Below, in pieces: positions 20,023 through 28,318 of a DNA stretch of 64,000 bases. A program made the position numbers and the translations under genes. The stretch is from the NCBI RefSeq assembly GCF_003751445.1, contig NZ_RJUU01000001.1, positions 873,001 to 937,000 of the forward strand, written 5' to 3'. This stretch comes from Streptomyces sp. 840.1. Lineage in GTDB: Bacteria; Actinomycetota; Actinomycetes; Streptomycetales; Streptomycetaceae. Every line of letters begins with the position of its first letter. The stretch's first letter is position 1. A model generated the notes under the pieces. The model worked only from the letters and a program-made list of their open reading frames with translations, was not told the DNA's origin and searched no databases.

Positions 20023-20742
20023 ATGACAGGTACCGGAGGGACCGAGCGCTGGGCGCCGGGTGATCAGATCCTGTGGCGCTACCGCGGCAACGGACCGGTG
20101 CGGCACGGCCCCGGGCCCGGCGGCGCGCGGAACCCGGTGCACATCTGCCGCCCCGTCACCGTCGTCCAGGACACCGAAGATCTGCTGGCCGTCTGGGTGG
20201 CGCCCGGCACCGAGTGCGTCAAGCCGGTCCTCGCGGACGGCACCGAGGTGCACGCGGAGCCGCTCGCCACCCGGTACACCTCGCCGCGCACCACCGCCCG
20301 TTCGCCCTGGCTGGGCAACGGGGTGCTGAAGCTGGCCCGGCCCGGCGAGCCCTGGTCGGTCTGGCTGTTCTGGGAGCGCGGCTGGGAGTTCCGCAGCTGG
20401 TACGTGAACCTGGAGGAGCCGCGTACCCGCTGGGCCGGCGGCATCGACTCCGAGGACCACTTCCTGGACATCTCGGTCTACCCGGACCGCAGCTGGCTCT
20501 GGCGCGACGAGGACGAGTTCGCCCAGGCCCAGCGGGTCGGCCTGATGACCCCCGCGACCGCTCGGCGGGTCCGGGAGGCGGGGCGCGCGGCGGTCGGGGT
20601 GATCCGCGACTGGGGGGCGCCGTTCCGGGACGGCTGGGAGGACTGGCGGCCCGATCCGCAGTGGCGGGTGCCCACGCTTCCGGACGACTGGGACCGGCTT
20701 CCGGATGACTGGGACCGTACCCCCTCCGCCATGCCGTCGTGA
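20023..20742 (+). CDS. DUF402 domain protein
   Basis: 239 residues. A DUF402 core lies at about residues 85-205: WSVWLFWERGWEFRSWYVNLEEP, then DHFLDISVYPDRSWLWRDEDEF, the acidic metal-binding pattern of FomD/Ntdp-like nucleoside di/triphosphate phosphatases. The N-terminal half is a beta-rich segment. The precise substrate is unknown. It is transcribed in the same direction as fumC and starts 44 bases after its stop. Confidence 0.82.
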   Translation: MTGTGGTERWAPGDQILWRYRGNGPVRHGPGPGGARNPVHICRPVTVVQDTEDLLAVWVAPGTECVKPVLADGTEVHAEPLATRYTSPRTTARSPWLGNGVLKLARPGEPWSVWLFWERGWEFRSWYVNLEEPRTRWAGGIDSEDHFLDISVYPDRSWLWRDEDEFAQAQRVGLMTPATARRVREAGRAAVGVIRDWGAPFRDGWEDWRPDPQWRVPTLPDDWDRLPDDWDRTPSAMPS

Positions 20743-21127
20743 GACCCTTGACGCACCCCAGGGGGACAGACCCTGGATCGTCCCGAGGAGGGCCGGTCCG
20801 CCCGACCCTGCGGGCGCCGCACACGAGCTGACCGTAAATCATCGAGTCATCGCACTGGTTGCACGCTTCATGACCGCATCAGTCGTATGAGTCGCACGAG
20901 TTGCCCGCATCGCATGAGCCACTACGAGGGGGTGGAGACGTGCTCACTGTTCGCCGCCCCACCGCCGAAAACGTTGTCACCGTCCCCGTTCACGGACGTC
21001 CGGTTTCGGCCCGGTGTTCCGGGGCATGCGGTGTCAGCCGTTGTTATTGCCGCTCATGCCGGGGCACAGTAGCGCCCCACAAGGTGATTGCCTCATACAA
21101 CCGGCCCGGACGGACGGAACCCCAAGC
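20743..21127 (+). other. Leader region of the SpoIIE-type gene with a possible short Cys-rich ORF
   Basis: A spacer of 385 bp with lower GC than its neighbours. An ORF of 63 codons from GTG 20940 (GAGGGGGTGG SD-like sequence before it) ends at 21131, overlapping the next GTG by 4 bp. Its product contains CSGACGVSRCYCRSC. Third-position GC (about 63% by hand count) is too low for an ordinary Streptomyces gene, so it is more likely a leader peptide or chance ORF. Nothing else is recognised here. Confidence 0.3.
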
Positions 21128-23044
21128 GTGACGGAGCACCCCACCTCCCACGAAGGCCGGCAGCCTCTCGCCGCCCGGCCGCAGGAACGCGCCCGGCCGC
21201 GGCAGCGGGATGCCGCGTCGGCGGCCGCCGCTGCCGCCACGGCGATCCCGGGCCCGGCCAAGGGCCCCGGTCCCGGCACTGCCGGAACAGGCCCGGCGGC
21301 AGGACCGGACCCCCAGGCGGCTGCCCGTCGCGAGGGCGACCGGCTGCGCTTCGTGGGTGCCGCGACCCGCCGGATCGCCCGCGGGATAGATCTGGACGAG
21401 ATCGTCCTCGGCCTGTGCCGGGCCAGCGTGCCGACGTTCTCCGACGCCATACTCGTCTACCTCCGCGACCCGCTGCCGGTCGGCGACGAGCGCCCCGTCA
21501 ACCCGTTCGTGCTGCGGCTGCGCCGCTCCGACCGGCTGCGGCTGAGCGACGAACTCGCCGACGGACTGACGGAGAGCGAGCGGCTCCGGCCGGCCGCCAT
21601 CGATCCGCAGACCGATCTGACGCCCGCCGCCGAACTGTGCGAGGTCCGCCCCGGCGGTGCGCTGGCCGAGGTGCTGCGCGGAGTGCGGCCGGTGTTCGGT
21701 GACTCCGCCGCGGCCCGCGCCGCCCTGCCCGAGCTGCTCGGCGCCGGCCGGACCGTACCGTCCGGGCACCGCGCGATCCTGGCCCCGCTGCGCGGCCGGC
21801 GCCGGGTGATCGGCGCGGCGGTCTTCCTGCGCGGCACCGAACGCCCGCCGTTCGAGGCCAACGACCTGCTGGTCGCGGCCCAGCTGGCCACGCACACCGC
21901 GCTCGGCATCGACAAGGCCGTGCTGTACGGGCGCGAGGCCTACATCGCGGACGAGCTCCAGCGCACCATGCTGCCCGACTCGCTGCCGCAGCCCACCGGG
22001 GTCCGGCTCGCCTCCCGCTACCTGCCGGCCGCCGAGACGGCCCGGGTCGGCGGCGACTGGTACGACGCGATCCCGCTGCCCGGCAGCCGGGTCGCCCTGG
22101 TCGTCGGCGACGTCATGGGCCACTCCATGACCTCAGCCGCGATCATGGGCCAGCTGCGCACCACGGCGCAGACCCTGGCCGGGCTCGACCTGCCCCCGCA
22201 GGAGGTCCTGCACCACCTCGACGAGCAGGCCCAGCGGCTCGGCAGCGACCGCATGGCGACCTGCCTGTACGCGGTGTACGACCCCGTCGCCCACCGCATC
22301 ACCATCGCCAACGCCGGTCACCCGCCGCCCGTGCTGCTCCACCTCGGCGGCCGCGCCGAGGTGCTGCGGGTACCGCCCGGGGCGCCGATCGGTGTCGGCG
22401 GCGTGGACTTCGAGGCCGTCGAGCTGGACGCCCCCGCGGGCGCCACCCTGCTCCTCTACACCGACGGCCTGGTGGAGTCCCGGCTGCGGGACGTGTGGAC
22501 CGGCATCGAGCAGCTGCGCGAGCGGCTCGCCACCACCGCCCGGCTGACTGGGCCCGACCACTCGCCGCCGCTGGAGGCCCTCTGCGACGACGTGCTGGAC
22601 ATGCTCGGCCCCGGCGACCGGGACGACGACATCGCCCTGCTGGCCGCCCGCTTCGACGGGATCGCGCCGAGCGACGTCGCGTACTGGTTCCTGGAGCCGG
22701 AGGACTCGGCCCCGGGCCGGGCCCGCAGGCTGGCCCGCCGCGCCCTGAGCCGCTGGGGTCTGGAGGACCTGTCGGACTCGGTGGAGCTGCTGGTCAGCGA
22801 GGTGGTGACCAACGCCGTGCGGTACGCGGAGCGGCCGGTGACGCTGCGGCTGCTGCGGACCGACATCCTGCGCTGCGAGGTCGGTGACGACTCCCCGCAG
22901 CTGCCGCGCCAGCGCCGCGCCCGGGACATGGACGAGGGCGGTCGCGGACTCTTCCTGGTGAACCGGCTGGCCCGGCGGTGGGGCGCGACGCGCCTGTCGA
23001 CGGGCAAGGTCGTCTGGTTCGAGATGCCCACCCGGGGACAGTAG
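21128..23044 (+). CDS. GAF-SpoIIE phosphatase with C-terminal HATPase domain
   Basis: 638 residues from GTG 21128. After an Ala/Arg/Pro-rich N-terminus it has a GAF-like sensor (about residues 65-270) and a PP2C/SpoIIE phosphatase (about 275-500; AETARVGGDWYDAIPL, VALVVGDVMGHSMTSA, LYTDGLVESR, DRDDDIALLAARF). The C-terminal anti-sigma-factor-like HATPase_c (about 525-638) shows LLVSEVVTNAVRYA and GRGLFLVNRLARRWG. Such proteins dephosphorylate anti-anti-sigma factors and can also phosphorylate or sequester partners. There is no membrane segment. It is convergent with the PBP gene across a strong terminator. Confidence 0.92.
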   Translation: MTEHPTSHEGRQPLAARPQERARPRQRDAASAAAAAATAIPGPAKGPGPGTAGTGPAAGPDPQAAARREGDRLRFVGAATRRIARGIDLDEIVLGLCRASVPTFSDAILVYLRDPLPVGDERPVNPFVLRLRRSDRLRLSDELADGLTESERLRPAAIDPQTDLTPAAELCEVRPGGALAEVLRGVRPVFGDSAAARAALPELLGAGRTVPSGHRAILAPLRGRRRVIGAAVFLRGTERPPFEANDLLVAAQLATHTALGIDKAVLYGREAYIADELQRTMLPDSLPQPTGVRLASRYLPAAETARVGGDWYDAIPLPGSRVALVVGDVMGHSMTSAAIMGQLRTTAQTLAGLDLPPQEVLHHLDEQAQRLGSDRMATCLYAVYDPVAHRITIANAGHPPPVLLHLGGRAEVLRVPPGAPIGVGGVDFEAVELDAPAGATLLLYTDGLVESRLRDVWTGIEQLRERLATTARLTGPDHSPPLEALCDDVLDMLGPGDRDDDIALLAARFDGIAPSDVAYWFLEPEDSAPGRARRLARRALSRWGLEDLSDSVELLVSEVVTNAVRYAERPVTLRLLRTDILRCEVGDDSPQLPRQRRARDMDEGGRGLFLVNRLARRWGATRLSTGKVVWFEMPTRGQ

Positions 23045-23141
23045 CCAAGAGCGGCAGGCGGGCCCGGCAGCCGGGCGCGGGTGACCGGGCAAACGTCCGG
23101 CGTCGAACATTTCCGGCCATCTCCTGGCCCGGACCGGCGCT

Positions 23142-23209
23142 ACCGGAACAGCGGAAGGGGCGGTGTACGAGGAGTCTTCCTCGTACACCGCCCCTTCCGG
23201 CGTTCCGGT
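23142..23209. terminator. Bidirectional terminator, about 32-bp stem
   Basis: Arms 23142-23173 and 23178-23209 match with two internal mismatches; the core GGGGCGGTGTACGAGGA is perfect, with a 4-base loop. It separates the convergent SpoIIE-like and PBP genes. Confidence 0.9.
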
Positions 23210-23224
23210 AGCCGGATCAGCGCG

Positions 23225-25528
23225 TCACTGTGTCAGGCCGTTGTCACCGTTCGGCCGGTCGCCCCCGGGATCCACCGGCAGTTCGGCCGAGTCGCTGGGG
23301 TCGGGGTCGGGCGGCGGCTCGGTGGTCGGGTCGCCCGACGGGTCGCCCGACGGGGAGGACGGCGGCGGCACGGACGGCGGGGGCACGCTCTCCTTCGACG
23401 GATCCGAGGACGGGGGCGCGCTGGTCGTCGGGTCGTCCGAGGGCGAGGCCTTCTTGGAGGGCGTGATGGACGGGCTCGGTGAGGTGGTCGGGCTCGGCGG
23501 GGTGACCGCGGCGCCCATGTCCGTGTCGAGGTCGAACTCGCCCGGGTCGCCCATCGCCTGGGCGGTGAAGCTCGCCCAGATGTCGGCGGGGAAGCCACCG
23601 CCGTTGACCCGGCCGCCGCCGCCGGCACCCTTCAGGGGCACCTGGGCGCCCTTGCCGATCTTCTTGGCGTCGTCGTCGGTGCGGGCGTAGGCGGCCTCGC
23701 CGAAGAGGCCCACCGAGGTGACCAGTCGGGGGGTGTAGCCGGTGAACCAGGCGGACTTGTTGTCGTCCGAGGTGCCGGTCTTGCCCGCGATCTGCTGGTC
23801 GGCGAGCCCCTCTGCGTTGCGTACCGCCTCGTGGGCCGTACCGTCGTCGACCACGCCGGTCAGCACGGAGGTCACGGAGTCCGCGGCCTGGCGCTTGATC
23901 ACCTGGCCACCGATCGCCTCGGGCAGCTCGATCGGCTGCTCGCCCTGCTTCTGGGCCGACTTCACGATCTGCGGAGTGACCTTCTTGCCGTGGTTGTCGA
24001 GGGTCGCGTAGACCCCGGCCATCTCCATCGGGCTCGCGCCCATGGAACCGAGGGTCTGCGCCGGCACGGCCTGGAGTCCCTCGACGTCCATGCCGAGTTT
24101 GCCGGCGGTCTGCATCACGCGGTCCATGCCGACGTCCACGCCCATCTGCGCGAAGACGGAGTTGATGGACTTGTTCATCGCGGTCTGCACGGTGACCTGG
24201 CCGTAGTCCGCGTCGTCCTCGTTCTCCGGCGCGAACGCGACGTCGCTGCCCTTGACCGGGCGCTTGCTGGTGCCGTCGTAGCGGGTGTCGGCGGTGATCT
24301 GCTGGTGGTCCTGGGTCTGCGACTCCTGGTCGAGCGCCGCCGCGAGGATGACCGGCTTGAAGGTGGAGGCGGGCTGGTAGTCGCGCCGGGTGGCGTTGGA
24401 GATGTAGTGCTCGGTCAGTCCGCGGCCGCCGTACATGGCGAGCACCCGGCCGGTCTTCGGGTCGACGGAGACCGCACCGGCCTGGACGTCCTGGTCGAGC
24501 TTGCGCCCCTTGGTGTCCAGCTTGTCGGTCAGCTTGGCCTTGACCGACTTCTCCAGCTCCTGCTGCTTCTTCTTGTCGATGTTGACGGTGATCGTCCAGC
24601 CGCCGGCGTCGAACTGCGCGTCGGTGATGTGCTCCTGCTTCTGCACCGCCGCGCGCGCCGCGGCCACGATGTAGCCCTTCTGGCCGGAGAGCCCCTCGGA
24701 CTGCTTGGGGGCCTGCGGGGCCTTGAACTTCAGCCCCTGGCGCTCGCCCGCGTCCAGCCAGTGCTCGTCGACCATGTTGTCGAGCACGTAGTTCCAGCGC
24801 TCCTTGACGAGCGCCTTGCCGTGGTCGGTGGCGACGGCCCAGTCGTACTGGCTGGGGGCCTGGAGCAGGGCGGCGAGGTAGGCGCCCTCGGTGACGTCCA
24901 GGTCCTTGGCGTCCTTGCCGTAGTACGCCTGCGCCGCGGCCTGGATCCCGTAGGCGCCCCGGCCGTAGTAGCTGGTGTTGATGTACCCGGCGAGGATCTC
25001 GCTCTTGGACCGTTTCTGGTCGACCTTCAGCGAGATGACCAGCTCTTTGAGCTTGCGGGTGACCGTCTGGTCGGCGTCGAGGTAGTAGTTCTTGACGTAC
25101 TGCTGGGTGATGGTCGAGCCACCCTGCTTGCCCTTGCCGGAAACGGTGTTGATCAGGCCTCGGGCGGTACCTTTGAAGTCGACGCCCTGGTCGTGGTAGA
25201 AGGACTTGTTCTCGGCGGCCACGAAGGTCCGCTGGACGTCCTTGGGCACCTCGGCCAGGCTCACGATCTCCCGGTTGACCTCGCCCGTCCGGGCCAGCAG
25301 TTTGCCGTCGGAGTACTTGTAGACGTTGGCCTGGAGCTTGGCCTGTGCGTTGCCCTCCGGCACCTGCACGACCATGTAGAGCACGGCGAACGCGCCCATG
25401 ACCAGCAGACAGAGCCCGAAGGCCGCGCCCAGTAGTTTTCGCCAGGTGAAGAGTCTGCGTATGCCGCCCCTCTTCACGGCCCGCCGCGACCCGCGCCGCT
25501 GGGCTCGTCGCGCATCCGCTCGACCCAT
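23225..25528 (-). CDS. Bifunctional penicillin-binding protein (class A PBP)
   Basis: Peptidoglycan glycosyltransferase/transpeptidase, 767 residues from ATG 25528. A basic cytoplasmic N-terminus and one membrane anchor (about residues 32-52) precede the GT51 domain (TFVAAENKSFYHDQGVDFKG, QGGSTITQQYVKNYYL, KSEILAGYINTSYYGRG). The transpeptidase domain has the active-site motif STFK (about residue 400), the SxN-type motif (MNKSINS) and KTGTSDDNKSAW. The C-terminus (about residues 675-767) is a disordered Pro/Ser/Asp tail. The GT51 catalytic Glu and the STFK and KTGT motifs are all intact. Confidence 0.95.
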   Translation of the reverse strand: MGRADARRAQRRGSRRAVKRGGIRRLFTWRKLLGAAFGLCLLVMGAFAVLYMVVQVPEGNAQAKLQANVYKYSDGKLLARTGEVNREIVSLAEVPKDVQRTFVAAENKSFYHDQGVDFKGTARGLINTVSGKGKQGGSTITQQYVKNYYLDADQTVTRKLKELVISLKVDQKRSKSEILAGYINTSYYGRGAYGIQAAAQAYYGKDAKDLDVTEGAYLAALLQAPSQYDWAVATDHGKALVKERWNYVLDNMVDEHWLDAGERQGLKFKAPQAPKQSEGLSGQKGYIVAAARAAVQKQEHITDAQFDAGGWTITVNIDKKKQQELEKSVKAKLTDKLDTKGRKLDQDVQAGAVSVDPKTGRVLAMYGGRGLTEHYISNATRRDYQPASTFKPVILAAALDQESQTQDHQQITADTRYDGTSKRPVKGSDVAFAPENEDDADYGQVTVQTAMNKSINSVFAQMGVDVGMDRVMQTAGKLGMDVEGLQAVPAQTLGSMGASPMEMAGVYATLDNHGKKVTPQIVKSAQKQGEQPIELPEAIGGQVIKRQAADSVTSVLTGVVDDGTAHEAVRNAEGLADQQIAGKTGTSDDNKSAWFTGYTPRLVTSVGLFGEAAYARTDDDAKKIGKGAQVPLKGAGGGGRVNGGGFPADIWASFTAQAMGDPGEFDLDTDMGAAVTPPSPTTSPSPSITPSKKASPSDDPTTSAPPSSDPSKESVPPPSVPPPSSPSGDPSGDPTTEPPPDPDPSDSAELPVDPGGDRPNGDNGLTQ

Positions 25529-25683
25529 TGCTGTGTTGCTCCCGTTTCTCTGCTCGACCGGATCAGCTCGGACCTGCCAGCTAACACCCCTGACAGGGAC
25601 AGAAGCCCAGCGATCCGCCCTTTTCCGGACGTGACAATCAGCACCCGCTTTCAAGGGAACCGACTCACGAGAGGTGCGCAGGG

Positions 25684-25730
25684 TTGTCACATGAGTTAAT
25701 GTGAAATCACATTGCTAGCGCCGAGCTAGC
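25684..25730 (+). promoter_or_regulatory. Triple TCACAT half-site operator/promoter of the SPFH operon
   Basis: Three half-sites alternate: TCACAT (25687-25692), ATGTGA (25699-25704) and TCACAT (25707-25712). The last two form the perfect palindrome AATGTGAAATCACATT. TTGTCA at 25684-25689 could serve as -35, with the 17-base-spaced TCACAT in the -10 position. GCTAGC direct repeats follow at 25714-25730. It lies 20-65 bases upstream of the SPFH start. The binding protein is unknown. Confidence 0.5.
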
Positions 25731-25750
25731 CCGCACAAACGGGGGATTCC

Positions 25751-26722
25751 ATGACTGATCCGCACGTCCCGGCCACACCCGCCACGCCGACGCCGGACCT
25801 CACGCCGGACGCGCCGCAAATGCCGGAACCGCAGGTCCGGGAGACGACGGCACACAGCATCCCGGGCGGCATCGGCCTGCTGCTCACCGTGGTCGGGGTG
25901 ATCGTCGGCGTCGGTCTCGCCATCGTCGGCGGCGTCATCGGGTCCAACGGGAACAACGGCGTCGGCATCCCGCTCTGCATCCTCGGAGTGCTGCTCGCCA
26001 TCGCCTCGTTCTTCTGCATGGGCGGTGTGAAGATGGTCGCACCGGGCGAGGCCCGGGTCATCCAGCTCTTCGGCCGCTACGTGGGCACGATTCGCGCCGA
26101 CGGCCTGCGCTGGATCAACCCGCTGACCTCCAGCCGCAAGATCTCCACCCGGGTCCGCAACCACGAGACCGCGGTCCTCAAGGTCAACGACGCCTACGGC
26201 AACCCGATCGAGCTGGCCGCGATCGTCGTCTGGAAGGTCGACGACACCGCGCAGGCGCTCTTCGAGGTCGACGACTTCCTGGAGTTCGTCGCCACCCAGA
26301 CCGAGGCGGCCGTCCGGCACATCGCGATCGAGTACCCGTACGACGCCCACGACGAGGGCGGCCTCTCGCTGCGGGGCAACGCCGAGGAGATCACCGAGAA
26401 GCTGGCCGTGGAGCTGACCGCACGGGTCCAGGCCGCGGGCGTCCGGATCATCGAGTCGCGATTCAGCCACCTCGCGTACGCCCCCGAGATCGCCTCCGCG
26501 ATGCTCCAGCGCCAGCAGGCGGGCGCCGTCGTCGCGGCCCGGCAGCAGATCGTGGAGGGTGCCGTCGGCATGGTCGAGATGGCGCTCACCCGGATCGCGG
26601 AGCAGGACATCGTCGAGCTCGACCCGGAGCGGAAGGCGGCCATGGTGAGCAACCTGATGGTGGTGCTGTGCGGTGACCGCGCGGTGCAGCCGGTCCTCAA
26701 CACGGGCACGCTCTACCAGTGA
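25751..26722 (+). CDS. SPFH (stomatin/prohibitin/flotillin/HflK) domain membrane protein
   Basis: 323 residues. A Pro/Thr-rich cytoplasmic N-terminus (1-35) and two hydrophobic segments (about 40-65 and 70-92) precede the SPFH/band-7 domain (about 95-290; [30 protein letters not shown], then VKVDD-type beta strands and a long Ala/Glu-rich helix). These proteins scaffold membrane microdomains or protease complexes. The gene overlaps the next by GTGA, indicating translational coupling to a ribbon-helix-helix protein. Confidence 0.9.
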   Translation: MTDPHVPATPATPTPDLTPDAPQMPEPQVRETTAHSIPGGIGLLLTVVGVIVGVGLAIVGGVIGSNGNNGVGIPLCILGVLLAIASFFCMGGVKMVAPGEARVIQLFGRYVGTIRADGLRWINPLTSSRKISTRVRNHETAVLKVNDAYGNPIELAAIVVWKVDDTAQALFEVDDFLEFVATQTEAAVRHIAIEYPYDAHDEGGLSLRGNAEEITEKLAVELTARVQAAGVRIIESRFSHLAYAPEIASAMLQRQQAGAVVAARQQIVEGAVGMVEMALTRIAEQDIVELDPERKAAMVSNLMVVLCGDRAVQPVLNTGTLYQ

Positions 26723-26961
26723 CCGAGGAAACACCGCGGCGCAGGCCGCAGCAGCCGCAGCAGCGCAAGCAGATGCTGCTGCGGCTCGACCCGGCGGTAC
26801 ACGACGCGCTCGCGCGCTGGGCGTCGGACGAGCTGCGCAGCGCGAACGCGCAGATCGAGTTCCTGCTGCGGCGGGCCCTCGCGGAGGCGGGACGGCTGCC
26901 GGGCGGGGCGGCGCCGATCCCGCGCCGGGGGCGGCCACCGAAGTCCCCCGGACCGCAGTGA
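26719..26961 (+). CDS. Small ribbon-helix-helix (Arc-like) protein
   Basis: 80 residues from GTG 26719, overlapping the SPFH stop by 4 bp. The core KQMLLRLDPAVHDALARWASDELRSANAQIEFLLRRALAEAG has the MetJ/Arc beta-helix-helix pattern. It is flanked by a Gln/Arg/Pro-rich N-terminus and a basic RRGRPPKSPGPQ tail. It may regulate the SPFH operon through the upstream repeats; no toxin partner is present. Family assignment is by pattern only. Confidence 0.72.
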   Translation: MTEETPRRRPQQPQQRKQMLLRLDPAVHDALARWASDELRSANAQIEFLLRRALAEAGRLPGGAAPIPRRGRPPKSPGPQ

Positions 26962-27070
26962 CGACAGACCCCCGGGGGCCCGGACATCCAGGCCCCCGAG
27001 GCCGTCGGCCCCCCTCTTCACCGGCCCGGATCCGTGTCCCGCACGGGCTCCGGCGGTGACGGAAGAGCCG

Positions 27071-27103
27071 GTATACATGGCAGGTATACACACCGTGTAC
27101 AGT
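27071..27103 (+). promoter_or_regulatory. PadR operator and leaderless promoter
   Basis: GTATAC occurs at 27071-27076 and 27084-27089, and the perfect repeat TACAC-ACC-GTGTA spans 27087-27099. TACAGT at 27098-27103 fits a -10 hexamer ending 7 bases before ATG 27111. No Shine-Dalgarno is present. Together these suggest a leaderless, autoregulated padR transcript. Confidence 0.55.
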
Positions 27104-27110
27104 GCTGCAC

Positions 27111-27635
27111 ATGTCTATCGGCCACACCCTGCTCGGGCTCCTGGAGTCCGGCCCCCGCCACGGTTACGACCTGAAGCGGACGTTCGACGAGAAGTTCGGT
27201 CACGACCGCCCGCTGCACTACGGACAGGTCTACTCGACCATGTCCCGGCTCCTCAAGAACGGCCTCGTCGAGGTCGACGGAGTCGAGACCGGCGGCGGCC
27301 CCGAGCGCAAGCGCTACGCCATCACGGACGCCGGCATCACCGATGTCGCCACCTGGCTGGCGCAGCCCGAGAAGCCGGAGCCCTACCTCCAGTCGACCCT
27401 GTACACCAAGGTCGTGCTGGCCATGCTCACCGGCCGCAGCGCCGCCGACGTGCTGGACGCCCAGCGCTCCGAGCACCTGCGCCTGATGCGCATCCTCACC
27501 GACCGCAAGCGCCGCGGCGACCTCGCCGACCAGCTGATCTGCGACCACGCCCTGTTCCACCTCGAAGCGGACCTGCGCTGGCTGGAACTGACCGCCGCAC
27601 GCCTCGACAAGCTCGCCGAGGTGGTGGCCCCGTGA
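27111..27635 (+). CDS. PadR-family transcriptional regulator
   Basis: 174 residues. The N-terminal winged helix (about 1-85) has the PadR signature GLLESGPRHGYDLKRTFDEKFG, HYGQVYSTMSRLLKNGLVEVD and RKRYAITDAGI. The C-terminal Vir-like helical dimer domain follows. ATG 27111 (MSIGH) is chosen over an upstream in-frame GTG because a -10 hexamer ends 7 bases before it. It overlaps the ABC ATPase gene by GTGA, so it probably represses its own exporter operon. Confidence 0.93.
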   Translation: MSIGHTLLGLLESGPRHGYDLKRTFDEKFGHDRPLHYGQVYSTMSRLLKNGLVEVDGVETGGGPERKRYAITDAGITDVATWLAQPEKPEPYLQSTLYTKVVLAMLTGRSAADVLDAQRSEHLRLMRILTDRKRRGDLADQLICDHALFHLEADLRWLELTAARLDKLAEVVAP

Positions 27636-28318
27636 CCCCCGCCGGCTCCCTGCTCAGCGCGCACGACCTGCACAAGACCTACGGGTCGACCCCGGCGCTC
27701 GACGGCGCCTCCTTCTCCGTCCACCCCGGCGAGGTCGTCGCCGTGATGGGCCCCTCCGGCTCCGGCAAGTCCACCCTGCTGCACTGCCTCGCCGGAATCA
27801 TCACGCCCGACTCCGGCACCATCACCTACGCCGGCCGGGAGCTGTCCGCGATGTCCGACGCGGAGCGCAGCGCCCTGCGCCGCAGCGAGTTCGGCTTCGT
27901 GTTCCAGTTCGGCCAGCTCGTCCCCGAACTGACCTGCGTGGAGAACGTGGCCCTGCCGCTGCGGCTGAGCGGCGTCCGCCGCAAGACCGCCGAGCGCACC
28001 GCCCTGGAATGGATGGAGCGCCTGGAGGTCGACGACCTCGGCGCCAAGCGTCCCGGTGAGGTGTCCGGCGGCCAGGGCCAGCGCGTCGCCGTGGCCCGTG
28101 CGCTGGCCGCGTCCCCGAAGGTGATCTTCGCGGACGAGCCGACCGGCGCCCTGGACTCCCTCAACGGCGAACGCGTCATGCAGTTGCTCACCGAGGCGGC
28201 CCGGTCCGCCGGTGTCGCCGTGGTCCTGGTGACCCATGAGGCCCGCGTCGCCGCCTACTCCGACCGCGACGTCACCGTGCGCGACGGCCGGGCCCGCGAC
28301 ATGGAGCACGCCGTATGA
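27632..28318 (+). CDS. ABC transporter ATP-binding protein (LolD/MacB type)
   Basis: 228 residues. Walker A GPSGSGKSTLL (about residues 42-52), a Q-loop region, the ABC signature SGGQGQRVAVARAL, Walker B VIFADEPTGALD and the switch histidine VLVTHEAR are all intact. GTG 27632 overlaps the PadR stop and ATGA overlaps the permease start, giving a tightly coupled three-gene operon. It likely energises the FtsX-type permease that follows. Confidence 0.94.
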   Translation: MTPAGSLLSAHDLHKTYGSTPALDGASFSVHPGEVVAVMGPSGSGKSTLLHCLAGIITPDSGTITYAGRELSAMSDAERSALRRSEFGFVFQFGQLVPELTCVENVALPLRLSGVRRKTAERTALEWMERLEVDDLGAKRPGEVSGGQGQRVAVARALAASPKVIFADEPTGALDSLNGERVMQLLTEAARSAGVAVVLVTHEARVAAYSDRDVTVRDGRARDMEHAV

